The notes beneath the pieces are model-generated. The model was not told where the DNA came from, did no database searches, and saw nothing but the letters and a program-made list of their open reading frames with translations. From assembly GCA_017508555.1 (NCBI GenBank), contig JAFVYP010000150.1, positions 1 to 41,570 on the forward strand: a DNA stretch of 41,570 nucleotides, written 5' to 3'. Of the stretch, positions 26,274 through 34,550 are shown piece after piece; within the stretch, counting starts at the first letter, position 1, and the number at the start of each line of letters is the position of its first letter. Source of the stretch: Lentisphaeria bacterium. Lineage in GTDB: Bacteria > Verrucomicrobiota > Lentisphaeria > Victivallales > Victivallaceae. A program made the translations under genes and the position numbers.

Positions 26274-27212
26274 ATGGAAAGAATCAAAACCATCGAATAC
26301 CGTTGCAGCTGGGATAACAGTATGCAGAAAGCCAAATGTTTTATTGCTCCGGGAACAGAACCCCGTCCCTTGCTGGTGGCGCTGCACACCTGGAGCTTCA
26401 CTTATGAACAGGATTGCTCCGCCTATGCAGCTTACTGCCTCAAAAACAACTGGAACTTCATCTTCCCCGACTTCCGCGGTCCCAACTGGACGCCGGAAGC
26501 CTGCGGCTCTGATGCCGTTGTGGAGGATATCGCCGATGCCGTGGCCTATATGAAACAGGCTGCGCTGGTGGATAATGACCGCGTGTATCTGCTGGGCGGT
26601 TCCGGCGGCGGTCATGCCTCTCTGCTTCTGGCGGCGCGCCGTCCGGAGCTCTGGACGGCCGTTTCCGCCTGGTGTGCGATTTCCGACGTGGCCCTCTGGC
26701 ACGATCAGTGCGCCGCCGCCGGAAGAGGCTATGCGGAACACATCGAAAAAGCCTGCGGCGGCAACCCCGCTGAAGATGAAAAAGCCAGGGCTGAGGCACA
26801 GAGACGCTCTCCTGTCACCCATCTGGGCAACGCCTCCCGCTGTCTGCTGGATATCAGTACCGGTATCCATGACGGCCACACCGGAAGCGTCCCCGTCAAT
26901 CAAACGCTCAACGCCTTCAATATCCTGGCCAAGCCGGAAGATAAAATCTCTGCGGAGGATATCGCATTCATTACGGAAAATCAGCAGTTCCCCGCCCATT
27001 ACCCCGCCCCGGTGCAGGATCCCTCTTTCGGCAAAAACACGGTGCTTTTCCGCCGTCAGTCCAATTTGACCCGCGTCACCATTTTTGAAGGCGGTCACGA
27101 CTGTCTCCCCGTTCCCGGACTGGATTGGCTTTCCCGTCAGAACCGCAGACAGGCCCCCGACTGGAGCGAAGGCAAAGCCAGCGCTTCCGAAGCCTTTGAA
27201 CTGGGTAAATAA
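26274..27212 (+). CDS. Prolyl-oligopeptidase-like alpha/beta hydrolase
   Basis: A 312-residue protein with no signal peptide, so probably cytoplasmic. The fold shows LLVALHTWSF, an oxyanion-type block FPDFRGPNW, nucleophile S110 in GGSGGGHAS, a candidate acid Asp in GIHDGHTGSVPV and His in FEGGHD near the C-terminus. DGHTGSVPV is typical of S9/prolyl oligopeptidase and acetyl-xylan-esterase-like hydrolases, so either a peptidase or a carbohydrate esterase is possible. No beta-propeller is present. It is transcribed alone, with its own promoter and a terminator 31 bases after the stop. Confidence 0.83.
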   Translation: MERIKTIEYRCSWDNSMQKAKCFIAPGTEPRPLLVALHTWSFTYEQDCSAYAAYCLKNNWNFIFPDFRGPNWTPEACGSDAVVEDIADAVAYMKQAALVDNDRVYLLGGSGGGHASLLLAARRPELWTAVSAWCAISDVALWHDQCAAAGRGYAEHIEKACGGNPAEDEKARAEAQRRSPVTHLGNASRCLLDISTGIHDGHTGSVPVNQTLNAFNILAKPEDKISAEDIAFITENQQFPAHYPAPVQDPSFGKNTVLFRRQSNLTRVTIFEGGHDCLPVPGLDWLSRQNRRQAPDWSEGKASASEAFELGK

Positions 27213-27243
27213 GCCCTGTCGGCAACAGATAACGGACATACAC

Positions 27244-27293
27244 AAAGTCTCTGTTCCAGCGCACATCCGGTGCCGGAACAGAGACTTTTTTTA
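27244..27293 (+). terminator. Rho-independent terminator between convergent genes
   Basis: AAAGTCTCTGTTCC (27244-27257) and its exact complement GGAACAGAGACTTT (27275-27288) form a 14-pair stem, with an inner GCAC/GTGC pair and a T run to 27292. The stop of the convergent DUF1553 gene is directly adjacent. The T run favours plus-strand termination, but the stem could serve both directions. Confidence 0.9.
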
Positions 27294-28862
27294 TCAATGG
27301 TGGAAGAGAAACTCTTTGGTGTTGATGAGAGCCCAGGCAAGATCCGGCCAGACGCGCCAGCTGTTTTTGCGGCCCAGTTTTTTCCGGTAGCTGTTGATCT
27401 TTTTGATCTCCTCGACCGTGGGTTTCCGCGAGAGGATCGTCAGGTACAGCTCTTCGATCCGCTGTTTGTCATTGAGACGGCGGCGGCCGAAAATACGCCA
27501 GGGAAGCGCATTGGTCCTGTTATAGATCCAGTTGGAGTTCATCAGAAAGAGCCGCTGACTGGGAGTGACAGCATTGTTGCGTTCCGCCAGCGTTCCCGCA
27601 TCCCGGGAGGGTTTGCCGAAATTATCCAGCGTGCGGCTTGAGATGCTGCCGTCGGCAATGGTCACAGCCGGAGCGCCCTTGGGCAGAAAAGTGAAAGGCT
27701 CAGGGATCACACTGCTGTAAGACTCATGGGCCCCCAGGATCTGACTGTAAGCATCCACCAGGATTTCTGCCTCCAGACGGCGCAGAGGATAAACGGCAAA
27801 GACCTTTTCTGCGCGTTCCTGTTCCCGGGGAAGTGTTTTCCATGAAGCCCGGTAAGCGCGGGAATTCATCAGAAGAACAAAAAGTTTTCTGACATCGTAA
27901 TTGGAGCGTTCAAACTCTCCGGCAAGAAAATCCAGGATCTTTTCGTTACCGGCATTATCTCCTGCGGGAGAAAAGAACGCGGCAAATTTTCCCCAGGCGC
28001 CGGGAGGCAGCGGCATATCATCGGCGGGCTCGATCAATCCCCGTCCGAAAAGCCAGTGCCAGACCCGGTTGACAAAAGCCCGGGCAAAGAAGGGGTTGCC
28101 TTTGGCAAGAAGCCAGTCGGCAAAAACAACCCGGGGATCTGTGTCAGGAGAAGAAATATCAAAACTTTGACCATCCGGCGTGCGGGCCGTAAAACGGACC
28201 GGATCAGGAGAAAGATAAACTATCTCCTCTTTCCACTCATCAGTGCTTTTGAAGGCGATGCGGCTGAAAAAGAGCGCAAAGGCTTTGCGGCTGCTTTCAT
28301 CCATATTCTCCATCCTGATGCCCATCAGACTCAGAGCGGTCACGCGGGCAAGGCCTTCGGGCGTACGCACGGCGGAACCTCTGAAAAAGTTGACCGCAGG
28401 CACGCGGAAATTGCTGCCGGAAGAGGTCAGGAGTTCACGGCAGACGCTGTTCCAGGGTCTGTTCTGCACAACGGCATCCCTGAAAAAGCGGTGATAACTT
28501 TGCACCGCATTAGGCCAGAGATTGATGGGAAATTCGGATTTGATCCGGAACATATCCGCAAAACGCCAGGCCAGAATATCCGCAAAGTAAGCAGAAGAGG
28601 TCAATTTGTCGATGAGCCGGGCGTATTTGTCCTGATCTTTGTCAGCGGTAAAGCGGCGGATATCCGCCACAGTGGGGACCCGTCCGTTGACGTTGAGCAT
28701 GGCACGGCGGAGAAAAACGCCATCTTCTGCCGGAGCAACGGCTGAAAGATCAAAACGCTGCTGATTTTCCAACAGCAGCCTGTCCAGTTCCCGAAGAGGA
28801 GAAGCGCTGACAGTTCCGAGAAAAAACAGCACGGCACAGATAAAAAAACGGCGGATATCCAT
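27294..28862 (-). CDS. Exported DUF1549/DUF1553 domain protein
   Basis: A 522-residue protein with a signal peptide (residues 1-20, cleavage near SASP). DUF1549 occupies about residues 25-210, beginning LRELDRLL, with FLRRAMLNVNGRVPTVADIRRF and YFADILAWRFADMFRI. DUF1553 occupies about 250-520, with PFFARAFVNRVWHWLFGRGLIEPADD and LFVLLMNSRAYRASW. These domains are abundant in Planctomycetota, Verrucomicrobiota and Lentisphaerota; function unknown. The N-terminal cytochrome-like PSCyt1 domain often found in the family is absent, as is a neighbouring DUF1501 gene. The ATG at 28862 has GGGAGG six bases upstream; the frame is open 36 codons further without a site. It is divergent from the pre-peptidase-domain gene. 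Confidence 0.9.
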   Translation of the reverse strand: MDIRRFFICAVLFFLGTVSASPLRELDRLLLENQQRFDLSAVAPAEDGVFLRRAMLNVNGRVPTVADIRRFTADKDQDKYARLIDKLTSSAYFADILAWRFADMFRIKSEFPINLWPNAVQSYHRFFRDAVVQNRPWNSVCRELLTSSGSNFRVPAVNFFRGSAVRTPEGLARVTALSLMGIRMENMDESSRKAFALFFSRIAFKSTDEWKEEIVYLSPDPVRFTARTPDGQSFDISSPDTDPRVVFADWLLAKGNPFFARAFVNRVWHWLFGRGLIEPADDMPLPPGAWGKFAAFFSPAGDNAGNEKILDFLAGEFERSNYDVRKLFVLLMNSRAYRASWKTLPREQERAEKVFAVYPLRRLEAEILVDAYSQILGAHESYSSVIPEPFTFLPKGAPAVTIADGSISSRTLDNFGKPSRDAGTLAERNNAVTPSQRLFLMNSNWIYNRTNALPWRIFGRRRLNDKQRIEELYLTILSRKPTVEEIKKINSYRKKLGRKNSWRVWPDLAWALINTKEFLFHH

Positions 28863-28896
28863 AAAAAAACCTCCCTGAATAACAGATTGCAGGGTA

Positions 28897-28954
28897 AATA
28901 TAATATCCTTTTTATCTTTTTTCAATTGAAAAAACAATTTATTTATGCTATTGT
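28897..28954. promoter_or_regulatory. Back-to-back divergent promoters sharing a palindromic -35
   Basis: The minus-strand promoter has TTGAAA (28925-28920), a 17-base spacer and TATATT (28902-28897). The plus-strand promoter has TTGAAA (28926-28931), a 17-base spacer and TATTGT (28949-28954) with an extended TATGC. The two -35 boxes touch and lie in an 18-bp perfect palindrome (28917-28934) of T6, CAATTG and A6. Confidence 0.6.
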
Positions 28955-28985
28955 AAACCGGAAGATGCACACAGGAGACAGCAAA

Positions 28986-31106
28986 ATGACTCTCAAATAC
29001 TTTTTTTTCATCGTTGCCGGAACATTTTTTTTAAGTTTGAACGCCGCTTATATCGGCTATCTTTATCCCGCAGGCGGCAGAGCCGGGGATGAAGTGGAGA
29101 TCCTTGTGGGCGGCCAGGGCTGCTGGGGGACCCGCGGCATCATCGTCACAGGCGGCGGTGTCAAACTCCTCAAGCTGGAATCAGTCAGGGGCGTTCCTTA
29201 CCCCTCCGGCTCCCAGAGACGTTACCTCATGCGCTGGGTACGGCAGATCGAAAAGGGCGACCGCTCTTTTCTCCCCCTCCCCGCCGGAGAAAACGGCACG
29301 GTTGACTGGCGCTATCATCCCTGGTACAGCAAGCTCCATCTGACGACGCCCATGCAGTACGAGCTTGTCACGCACTTTCTGTTCGTACCGCGCAACCCGC
29401 TTCAGATGAACCCCAGTATCGGACAAAATCTCATCCTGAAACTCAAGATCGACAAAAATGCTGCTCCGGGACGCAGAGAACTGCGTCTGGAGGGCGGCAA
29501 CTGGCTGAGCAATCCTGTTCCCTTCTACATCAGCGCTGTCCCCGAAGTGAGAGAACCGCGTTTTCAAGTACCTCCCAAAACCAAGGGCGAAAGCTCTTTC
29601 ACCGCCCCCTGTGTCCTCAACGGACAGATCATGCCGGGAGAAACGGATATTTTCAATTTCGAGGCCAAAAAAGGAGAAACCCTCTATTTCGATTTCAAAG
29701 GCCGTGTCCTTCTTCCCTTCATGGGCGACGGCGTCCCCGGACATTTTCAGGCCTGTCTTGAAGTGATCGACAGTCAGAAAAAAAGAGCGGCCTTTGCCGA
29801 TGACCGTTATTTCCATCCCGATCCTGTTATGAAATTCACTGCGCCTGAAACCGGCAGTTACAAACTCCTTGTCCGGGATGCCCTCTACCGGGGACGCAAT
29901 GATTTCGTCTATCGTATCGAAGTGGACAAGAATCCCCGTCCCTATATCATCGCCCCCCCGCCCCGATTTGCCGTCGCGCCCGTCACGCTGGATGAAAAGG
30001 CCGGAAAATCCGTTCTGCCGCTGCCCGTCGTCATCAGCGGAACGATCCTCAAACCGGGAGAAAAAGCGGTCTATCGTTTCCACGCCGCCGCCGGGACCCG
30101 CCTGGTGGCAGATGTCTGGGCAAGACGTCTTAATTCTCCTCTGGACGGTTTGCTTGAAATCCTTGCGCCCTCCGGCAAGCGCGTCGCCATCTGCGATGAC
30201 GTGAAACGGCAGCGGGTGGGACTGGTCATGCAGCACACCGACCCCACGATCCTCTTTACCGCTCCGGAAACAGGAACCTATCAGGCCGTTCTCAAGGACA
30301 ATGCCGGCGCCGGCGGAAAAGATTACAAGTATTATCTGCGTCTGGATACCCCCCGCCCCGATTTCCGCGTCTGGGGTTATCCCTCAGCCCTTGAACCCGG
30401 CACAGGCGGCTCCCGGGGAGACTTCGGTATCATCGTGGAACGTCTGGACGGATTCGACGGCCCTGTTAAAATCGGACTTTCCAGTCCTCTGGGCTATCAG
30501 CTCTGCGGAGAAAATACCGTTCCCGCCAAATGCAATTATGCTGCGTTCACCATTGACAGCGCCAAAGTCCGCCGTCCCAACCGTTCCCCCGTCAGGATCA
30601 CAGCCTCCGCCTGCGGCATCACACGGGAGGTCAGCCCCGCTGATGAAGCCATGCAGGCCTTTGCCTACAACCACCTGATCCCCTGCGAAGGAGACTTCTA
30701 TGTCACCAGACAGGGCCGCTACTGGATGAGCAGATATCTCACCTGGGCAGAGGAAAAACCTGCGGAGATCAGACTTGTTCCCGGCAGCAGCACTGTTATC
30801 AAGATGAAGGCCCCCAAATACCTTCCGCCGGATTTTGAGATCCTGGATATCGCCCTCAAAGATCAGCCCCTGGGCGTTCTTGTGGAAAATCCCCGTTTCA
30901 AAAACGGCATCGTGACCGCCACAGTCAAAGCCACGGCAGAGGCCGCTGCAACGGCTGTCAATCAGATCTTCCTGGTCAATATCCGTTACACCAACAGATA
31001 CCGGGACGGCAAAACACGCAAAATGGTCTCGCGCAAAGCCAGAGGAACAGCCATGCTTCCGGCACGGCGCCTTGTGGTTGCAACGCCGCCTGCCAAAGTA
31101 AAGTAA
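28986..31106 (+). CDS. Exported protein with two bacterial pre-peptidase-like domains
   Basis: A 706-residue protein with a signal peptide (residues 1-20). No peptidase domain is visible. Two beta-sandwich modules resemble the bacterial pre-peptidase C-terminal domain: about 210-320 (GQIMPGETDIFNFEAKKGETLYFDF to FTAPETGSYKLLVRD) and about 350-455 (SGTILKPGEKAVYRFHAAAGTRLVADV to FTAPETGTYQAVLKD). The N-terminal part before them begins YLYPAGGRAGDEVEILVGG, an opening common in planctomycetal secreted proteins paired with DUF1553. The rest is unrecognised. The ATG at 28986 follows AGGAGA by seven bases. The stop codon lies in an AAAGT tandem repeat, and the metallophosphoesterase genes follow. 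Confidence 0.75.
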   Translation: MTLKYFFFIVAGTFFLSLNAAYIGYLYPAGGRAGDEVEILVGGQGCWGTRGIIVTGGGVKLLKLESVRGVPYPSGSQRRYLMRWVRQIEKGDRSFLPLPAGENGTVDWRYHPWYSKLHLTTPMQYELVTHFLFVPRNPLQMNPSIGQNLILKLKIDKNAAPGRRELRLEGGNWLSNPVPFYISAVPEVREPRFQVPPKTKGESSFTAPCVLNGQIMPGETDIFNFEAKKGETLYFDFKGRVLLPFMGDGVPGHFQACLEVIDSQKKRAAFADDRYFHPDPVMKFTAPETGSYKLLVRDALYRGRNDFVYRIEVDKNPRPYIIAPPPRFAVAPVTLDEKAGKSVLPLPVVISGTILKPGEKAVYRFHAAAGTRLVADVWARRLNSPLDGLLEILAPSGKRVAICDDVKRQRVGLVMQHTDPTILFTAPETGTYQAVLKDNAGAGGKDYKYYLRLDTPRPDFRVWGYPSALEPGTGGSRGDFGIIVERLDGFDGPVKIGLSSPLGYQLCGENTVPAKCNYAAFTIDSAKVRRPNRSPVRITASACGITREVSPADEAMQAFAYNHLIPCEGDFYVTRQGRYWMSRYLTWAEEKPAEIRLVPGSSTVIKMKAPKYLPPDFEILDIALKDQPLGVLVENPRFKNGIVTATVKATAEAAATAVNQIFLVNIRYTNRYRDGKTRKMVSRKARGTAMLPARRLVVATPPAKVK

Positions 31107-31118
31107 AGTAAAGTAAAG
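31095..31118 (+). repeat. AAAGT pentanucleotide tandem repeat
   Basis: Nearly five copies of AAAGT run from 31095 to 31118. They include the last codons and TAA stop (31104-31106) of the pre-peptidase-domain gene and reach up to the ribosome-binding region of the next gene. Confidence 0.9.
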
Positions 31119-31129
31119 AAGAGTTGTCA

Positions 31130-32776
31130 ATGAAAAAATTTTCACTTTTTGTCCTGACAGGGCTGCTTTGCCTCGCTGCCGCAGCGGAAGAACCTCTGAT
31201 GAAAGCCGGGCTTCTTTCCGACACCCATGTCACGCCGGATCCCCAAAGCTGCCTCCCCCTGGAAAAGGCTTGTGAACTATTCAGAAAGCACCGGGTCGAT
31301 CTGCTGGTCAATGCCGGCGATGTGGCCGATACCCCCCAGGAACAGGCCTACGTCAATTACCGCAAGACCATCCGGAAGGTCTTTCCCGAAAAAAAACCGC
31401 CGGAAATGATGTCTCTGGCCTATCATGATGCGATCGGATACGGCAATTATCATACGATCTACCCGAACGCCTGGAGTGATTTCAAAAGAAGACTGGAACT
31501 GGCTCATGAGATGTATGATCTCCGTAAGATCAAGGGATATAACTTTCTGGTCTTTCCCCAGGGCGTCGATTACGCCCGTTTTGAAAAAATGATCGCCGAT
31601 GCCTGCAAAGATACACCGGATAAACCTGTCTTTCTGGTGGATCATTACCCCGCCTGGAATACCGTATTCAACAGCCAGACGTGGGGCGATGCCAACCGCC
31701 GCCGGATTTTGGATAAATATCCTCAAGTCATCCAGCTCTGCGGACATGTCCACGCGGAAAACCGCCGGGAAAACAGTATCTGGCAAGGCAATTTCACCGT
31801 GGTCAACATCCCCCACAGCCGCAAGTCCCAGTGGGGACACTTCAACGCCGACGCGACCATTATGGAGATCTACAAAAACAAAGTCGTTTTCCGCCGCTTT
31901 GATGCCATGACCGGCAAAGAATACAGCCCGGATGAAAGATGGACTGTCCTCCTGCCCCATGATCCGGCATCAGCCCTTTACACGGCACAGAAACGCAAAC
32001 TGATCCCGGCACCTCAATTTGACCGGGGAACAGAGATCACCGTCACGCCGGACAGGGATCCTGCCGGAACGCTTGTTTTTTCCTTCAATGAAGCTCAGGG
32101 AAAATACAATACCTTCTTCTACCGCATGACCCTTTTCCGCAAAACAGCAGAGGGTCCATGGGAGTTTTTCGGCAATCAGGATAAAGAATCACACGCCTTC
32201 ACGCTGCTTCCGGACAAAGGCAAAACAAGCACGCTCAAGCTCAGCAGCGGCTATTTCGAGTCCGGCAAAGAATACAAAGTCAGGATCACCCCCTTTGACT
32301 TTTTCAACAACAGCGGTCAGTATATCGAAAAATGCTTCACAGCTCCCCCGCTGAAAAAAACAACGCTCCTCTTTTCAAGCTGTGATCCCATGAAAGACTG
32401 TCCGTTCAAAAAAGGCAGAGAGGGCAGCGGCACTTTCAAGATCCAGAACGGATATTATCTTTATTCCGGCAGCGCTTCCCGTCTGACGTTCCCCCGCCAA
32501 GCCTGGGATGTTCCGGCAGGCCAAAGACTCCGGCTGACACTGGATATGCGGATGATCCAGAAGCATATACACCGCCCCTGGACCATTTCCATACGGGATG
32601 CCGCCTCCCGGAAAGTTGTGGTCAAAAGAATTTACACGCCGGGCGGCAGCTCCGGACTTCAGCGCTATGTGATCGAATTCCCCAAAAGGAAAGCCGATGA
32701 CCATTACGAAGTGTATTTCCGCGACGGCAAGCCCGGCAGGCTCCGTATTGAATACGTTAAAACAGAAAAAATCTGA
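31130..32776 (+). CDS. Exported metallophosphoesterase, copy 1
   Basis: A 548-residue calcineurin-like phosphoesterase with a signal peptide (residues 1-19). Metal-ligand motifs are D31-x-H33 (SDTHV), D64 (GDVAD), H in VDHYPA and GHVH in QLCGHVHAE. The usual GNH motif is replaced by AYHD, with Y98 where the bridging Asn is expected. After the catalytic part (to about residue 270) comes a region of about 275 residues that looks like beta-sandwich modules without a family match. The ATG at 31130 was chosen over the TTG two codons earlier because the signal peptide begins there. Its tandem paralogue follows 48 bases later. Substrate unknown. Confidence 0.85.
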   Translation: MKKFSLFVLTGLLCLAAAAEEPLMKAGLLSDTHVTPDPQSCLPLEKACELFRKHRVDLLVNAGDVADTPQEQAYVNYRKTIRKVFPEKKPPEMMSLAYHDAIGYGNYHTIYPNAWSDFKRRLELAHEMYDLRKIKGYNFLVFPQGVDYARFEKMIADACKDTPDKPVFLVDHYPAWNTVFNSQTWGDANRRRILDKYPQVIQLCGHVHAENRRENSIWQGNFTVVNIPHSRKSQWGHFNADATIMEIYKNKVVFRRFDAMTGKEYSPDERWTVLLPHDPASALYTAQKRKLIPAPQFDRGTEITVTPDRDPAGTLVFSFNEAQGKYNTFFYRMTLFRKTAEGPWEFFGNQDKESHAFTLLPDKGKTSTLKLSSGYFESGKEYKVRITPFDFFNNSGQYIEKCFTAPPLKKTTLLFSSCDPMKDCPFKKGREGSGTFKIQNGYYLYSGSASRLTFPRQAWDVPAGQRLRLTLDMRMIQKHIHRPWTISIRDAASRKVVVKRIYTPGGSSGLQRYVIEFPKRKADDHYEVYFRDGKPGRLRIEYVKTEKI

Positions 32777-32824
32777 CCGGGCTCATTACCCGCGCTCCTT
32801 CAATTTATCAAGGGTTGATTTCAA

Positions 32825-34471
32825 ATGAAAAAACATCTTTCTCTCTTGCTCGTCCTGGCGGCTCTTGTTGCCGGTGCCGCCGAAAAACCTCTGGCTAAAG
32901 CGGGGTTCGTTTCCGACACCCACGTCACGCCTTCCCTCAAAAGCTGTATTCCTCTTGAAAAAGCCCTGCGGCTCTGCAAGGCGCACAAGGTCGATCTACT
33001 GATCAACTGCGGCGATGTGGCCGATAAACCCCATCCGCAGGCCTATATCCATTACCGCAATACGGTCAAAAAGGTCTATCCGCAGAACAAACCCTTTGAA
33101 ATGATGCCCCTTGCCTGGCACGATGTCAGCTGTTACGGCAACTACAAAACCGCATGGGCCAAAGGATGGCCCCACTTCAAAAAAGCCCTTGAACTGGAAC
33201 ACGGCCTTTACCATGAACACACCCTTGCCGGATATACCTTTCTGCTGGTCCCCCAGGAACCGGACTTTGTACGCTTTGAAAAAATGATCGCCAGCGCCTG
33301 TCAGAAAACACCGGATAAACCGGTCTTTCTCATCGACCATTATCCAGCCTCTCATACAGTTTTCCGCAGCAAAACATGGGGAGACGCCAGACGCCGCAAA
33401 ATATTGGATAAATATCCTCAAATCATCCAGCTCTGCGGTCATATCCACGGCAATATCCGCCGGGAAAACTGTATCTGGCAGGGCAATTTCACCGTGGTCA
33501 ATATCCCCTGCTGCCGTCAGTCTGTGGGAAAGGTCGTCCCCCTCAACGGACAGGCCGTCATCATGGAGATCTTCAAAAACAAAGTGGTCTTCCGCCGCTT
33601 TGATGTCATGACAGGCAAAGAGTACCGTCCGGAAGACCGCTGGATCATCCCCCTTCCCCACGATCCCGGCACAGCGCCCTACACGGAAAAAATGCGCAAA
33701 CGCCTGCCTGCGCCGCAATTCCCCAAAAATTCCCGGATCACCTTCAAACCGGATAAGATCCCCTTCGACAGTCTTCTTTTCACCTTCCCCGAAGCACAGG
33801 GAAAATACGGCGTTTTCACATACAGCACACAGCTTTTCCGCAAAACACCTCAGGGCGCCTGGGAAAAATTCATGGTAAAAGATATGCCCGGCAATTATCA
33901 GAAAGATCCGGAACAGCGCATCACAGCCGCCTTCTCCCTGAGCGCAGGTTTCTTTGACTCCGGCAGAGAATACAAGATCAGCATCACCCCCGTTGACTTC
34001 TTCGGCAACAGCGGAAAATCCATAGAAACGGTTTTCAAAACGCCCCGGAAGCGCCAGGCAAAACTCCTTTTTGAAAGCCGTGATCCCATGAAAGAACTTG
34101 CTTTCTGTGACGGCTTCAGGGGAAAAAAGGGCTTTCCTGTAAAGAAAGGCTTTTACTTCTATCACGGAGACAACGCCCGCCTGCTCTTTCCGGAAAAGGT
34201 CTGGGAGGCTCCGGCTCAAACAAAATTCCGTTTCACCATTGACCTGCGGATGGAGCAGCCGGGAAACCGCCCCTGGACATTGGTCCTCCAGGATCAGGTC
34301 AGCCGCGGCAACGCTTTCGGAAGGATCTATACCAAAGAGGGCAAAACAGACCTTCAGCGCTATGTGGTGGAGTTTTACAAAAAAAATCAGGCCTGCAACT
34401 ATTATCTGCTCATCAGAGAGGGAAAAGCAGGCAAAATACGCTTTGAATATGTAAAAATTGAAAAATTGTAA
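32825..34471 (+). CDS. Exported metallophosphoesterase, copy 2
   Basis: Paralogue of the preceding gene: same length (548 residues), same domain order, signal peptide at residues 1-19. Ligands D31, H33 and D64, the HYPA histidine and GHIH are conserved at matching positions, and W98 replaces the expected Asn in AWHD. Whole stretches are nearly identical between copies, for example ILDKYPQ, IQLCGH and WQGNFTVVNIP, while the C-terminal halves have drifted more. This is an established tandem duplication rather than a recent one, because synonymous positions differ widely. An AAGGG ribosome-binding site lies upstream. The next gene has its own promoter. Confidence 0.86.
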   Translation: MKKHLSLLLVLAALVAGAAEKPLAKAGFVSDTHVTPSLKSCIPLEKALRLCKAHKVDLLINCGDVADKPHPQAYIHYRNTVKKVYPQNKPFEMMPLAWHDVSCYGNYKTAWAKGWPHFKKALELEHGLYHEHTLAGYTFLLVPQEPDFVRFEKMIASACQKTPDKPVFLIDHYPASHTVFRSKTWGDARRRKILDKYPQIIQLCGHIHGNIRRENCIWQGNFTVVNIPCCRQSVGKVVPLNGQAVIMEIFKNKVVFRRFDVMTGKEYRPEDRWIIPLPHDPGTAPYTEKMRKRLPAPQFPKNSRITFKPDKIPFDSLLFTFPEAQGKYGVFTYSTQLFRKTPQGAWEKFMVKDMPGNYQKDPEQRITAAFSLSAGFFDSGREYKISITPVDFFGNSGKSIETVFKTPRKRQAKLLFESRDPMKELAFCDGFRGKKGFPVKKGFYFYHGDNARLLFPEKVWEAPAQTKFRFTIDLRMEQPGNRPWTLVLQDQVSRGNAFGRIYTKEGKTDLQRYVVEFYKKNQACNYYLLIREGKAGKIRFEYVKIEKL

Positions 34472-34492
34472 TCTTTTATTGTCCCTTCCCTC

Positions 34493-34521
34493 TTGCCAAC
34501 GGAGAGTTTTTATGCTATAAT
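34493..34521 (+). promoter_or_regulatory. Strong promoter for the GntR-LacI regulator gene
   Basis: TTGCCA (34493-34498), a 17-base spacer and TATAAT (34516-34521) with an extended TATGC before the -10. This is the best promoter in the window. It lies 28 bases before the regulator's ATG. Confidence 0.75.
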
Positions 34522-34534
34522 ATCCGCATAAAGG

Positions 34535-34550
34535 GTACATGGAGGGTACA
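34535..34550 (+). promoter_or_regulatory. GTACA direct repeat over the regulator's ribosome-binding site
   Basis: GTACA at 34535-34539 and again at 34546-34550 flank GGAGG, an 11-base period or about one helical turn. A near-copy (GTACA at 37831 and 37841 around AGGAG) precedes pseudopilin 2. These are candidate operators of the regulator. Confidence 0.3.

Noticed and set aside
32777-32824. CGGG/CCCG hairpin between the two metallophosphoesterase genes as a terminator
   Set aside because: Only four pairs and no T run; the genes are most likely co-transcribed.
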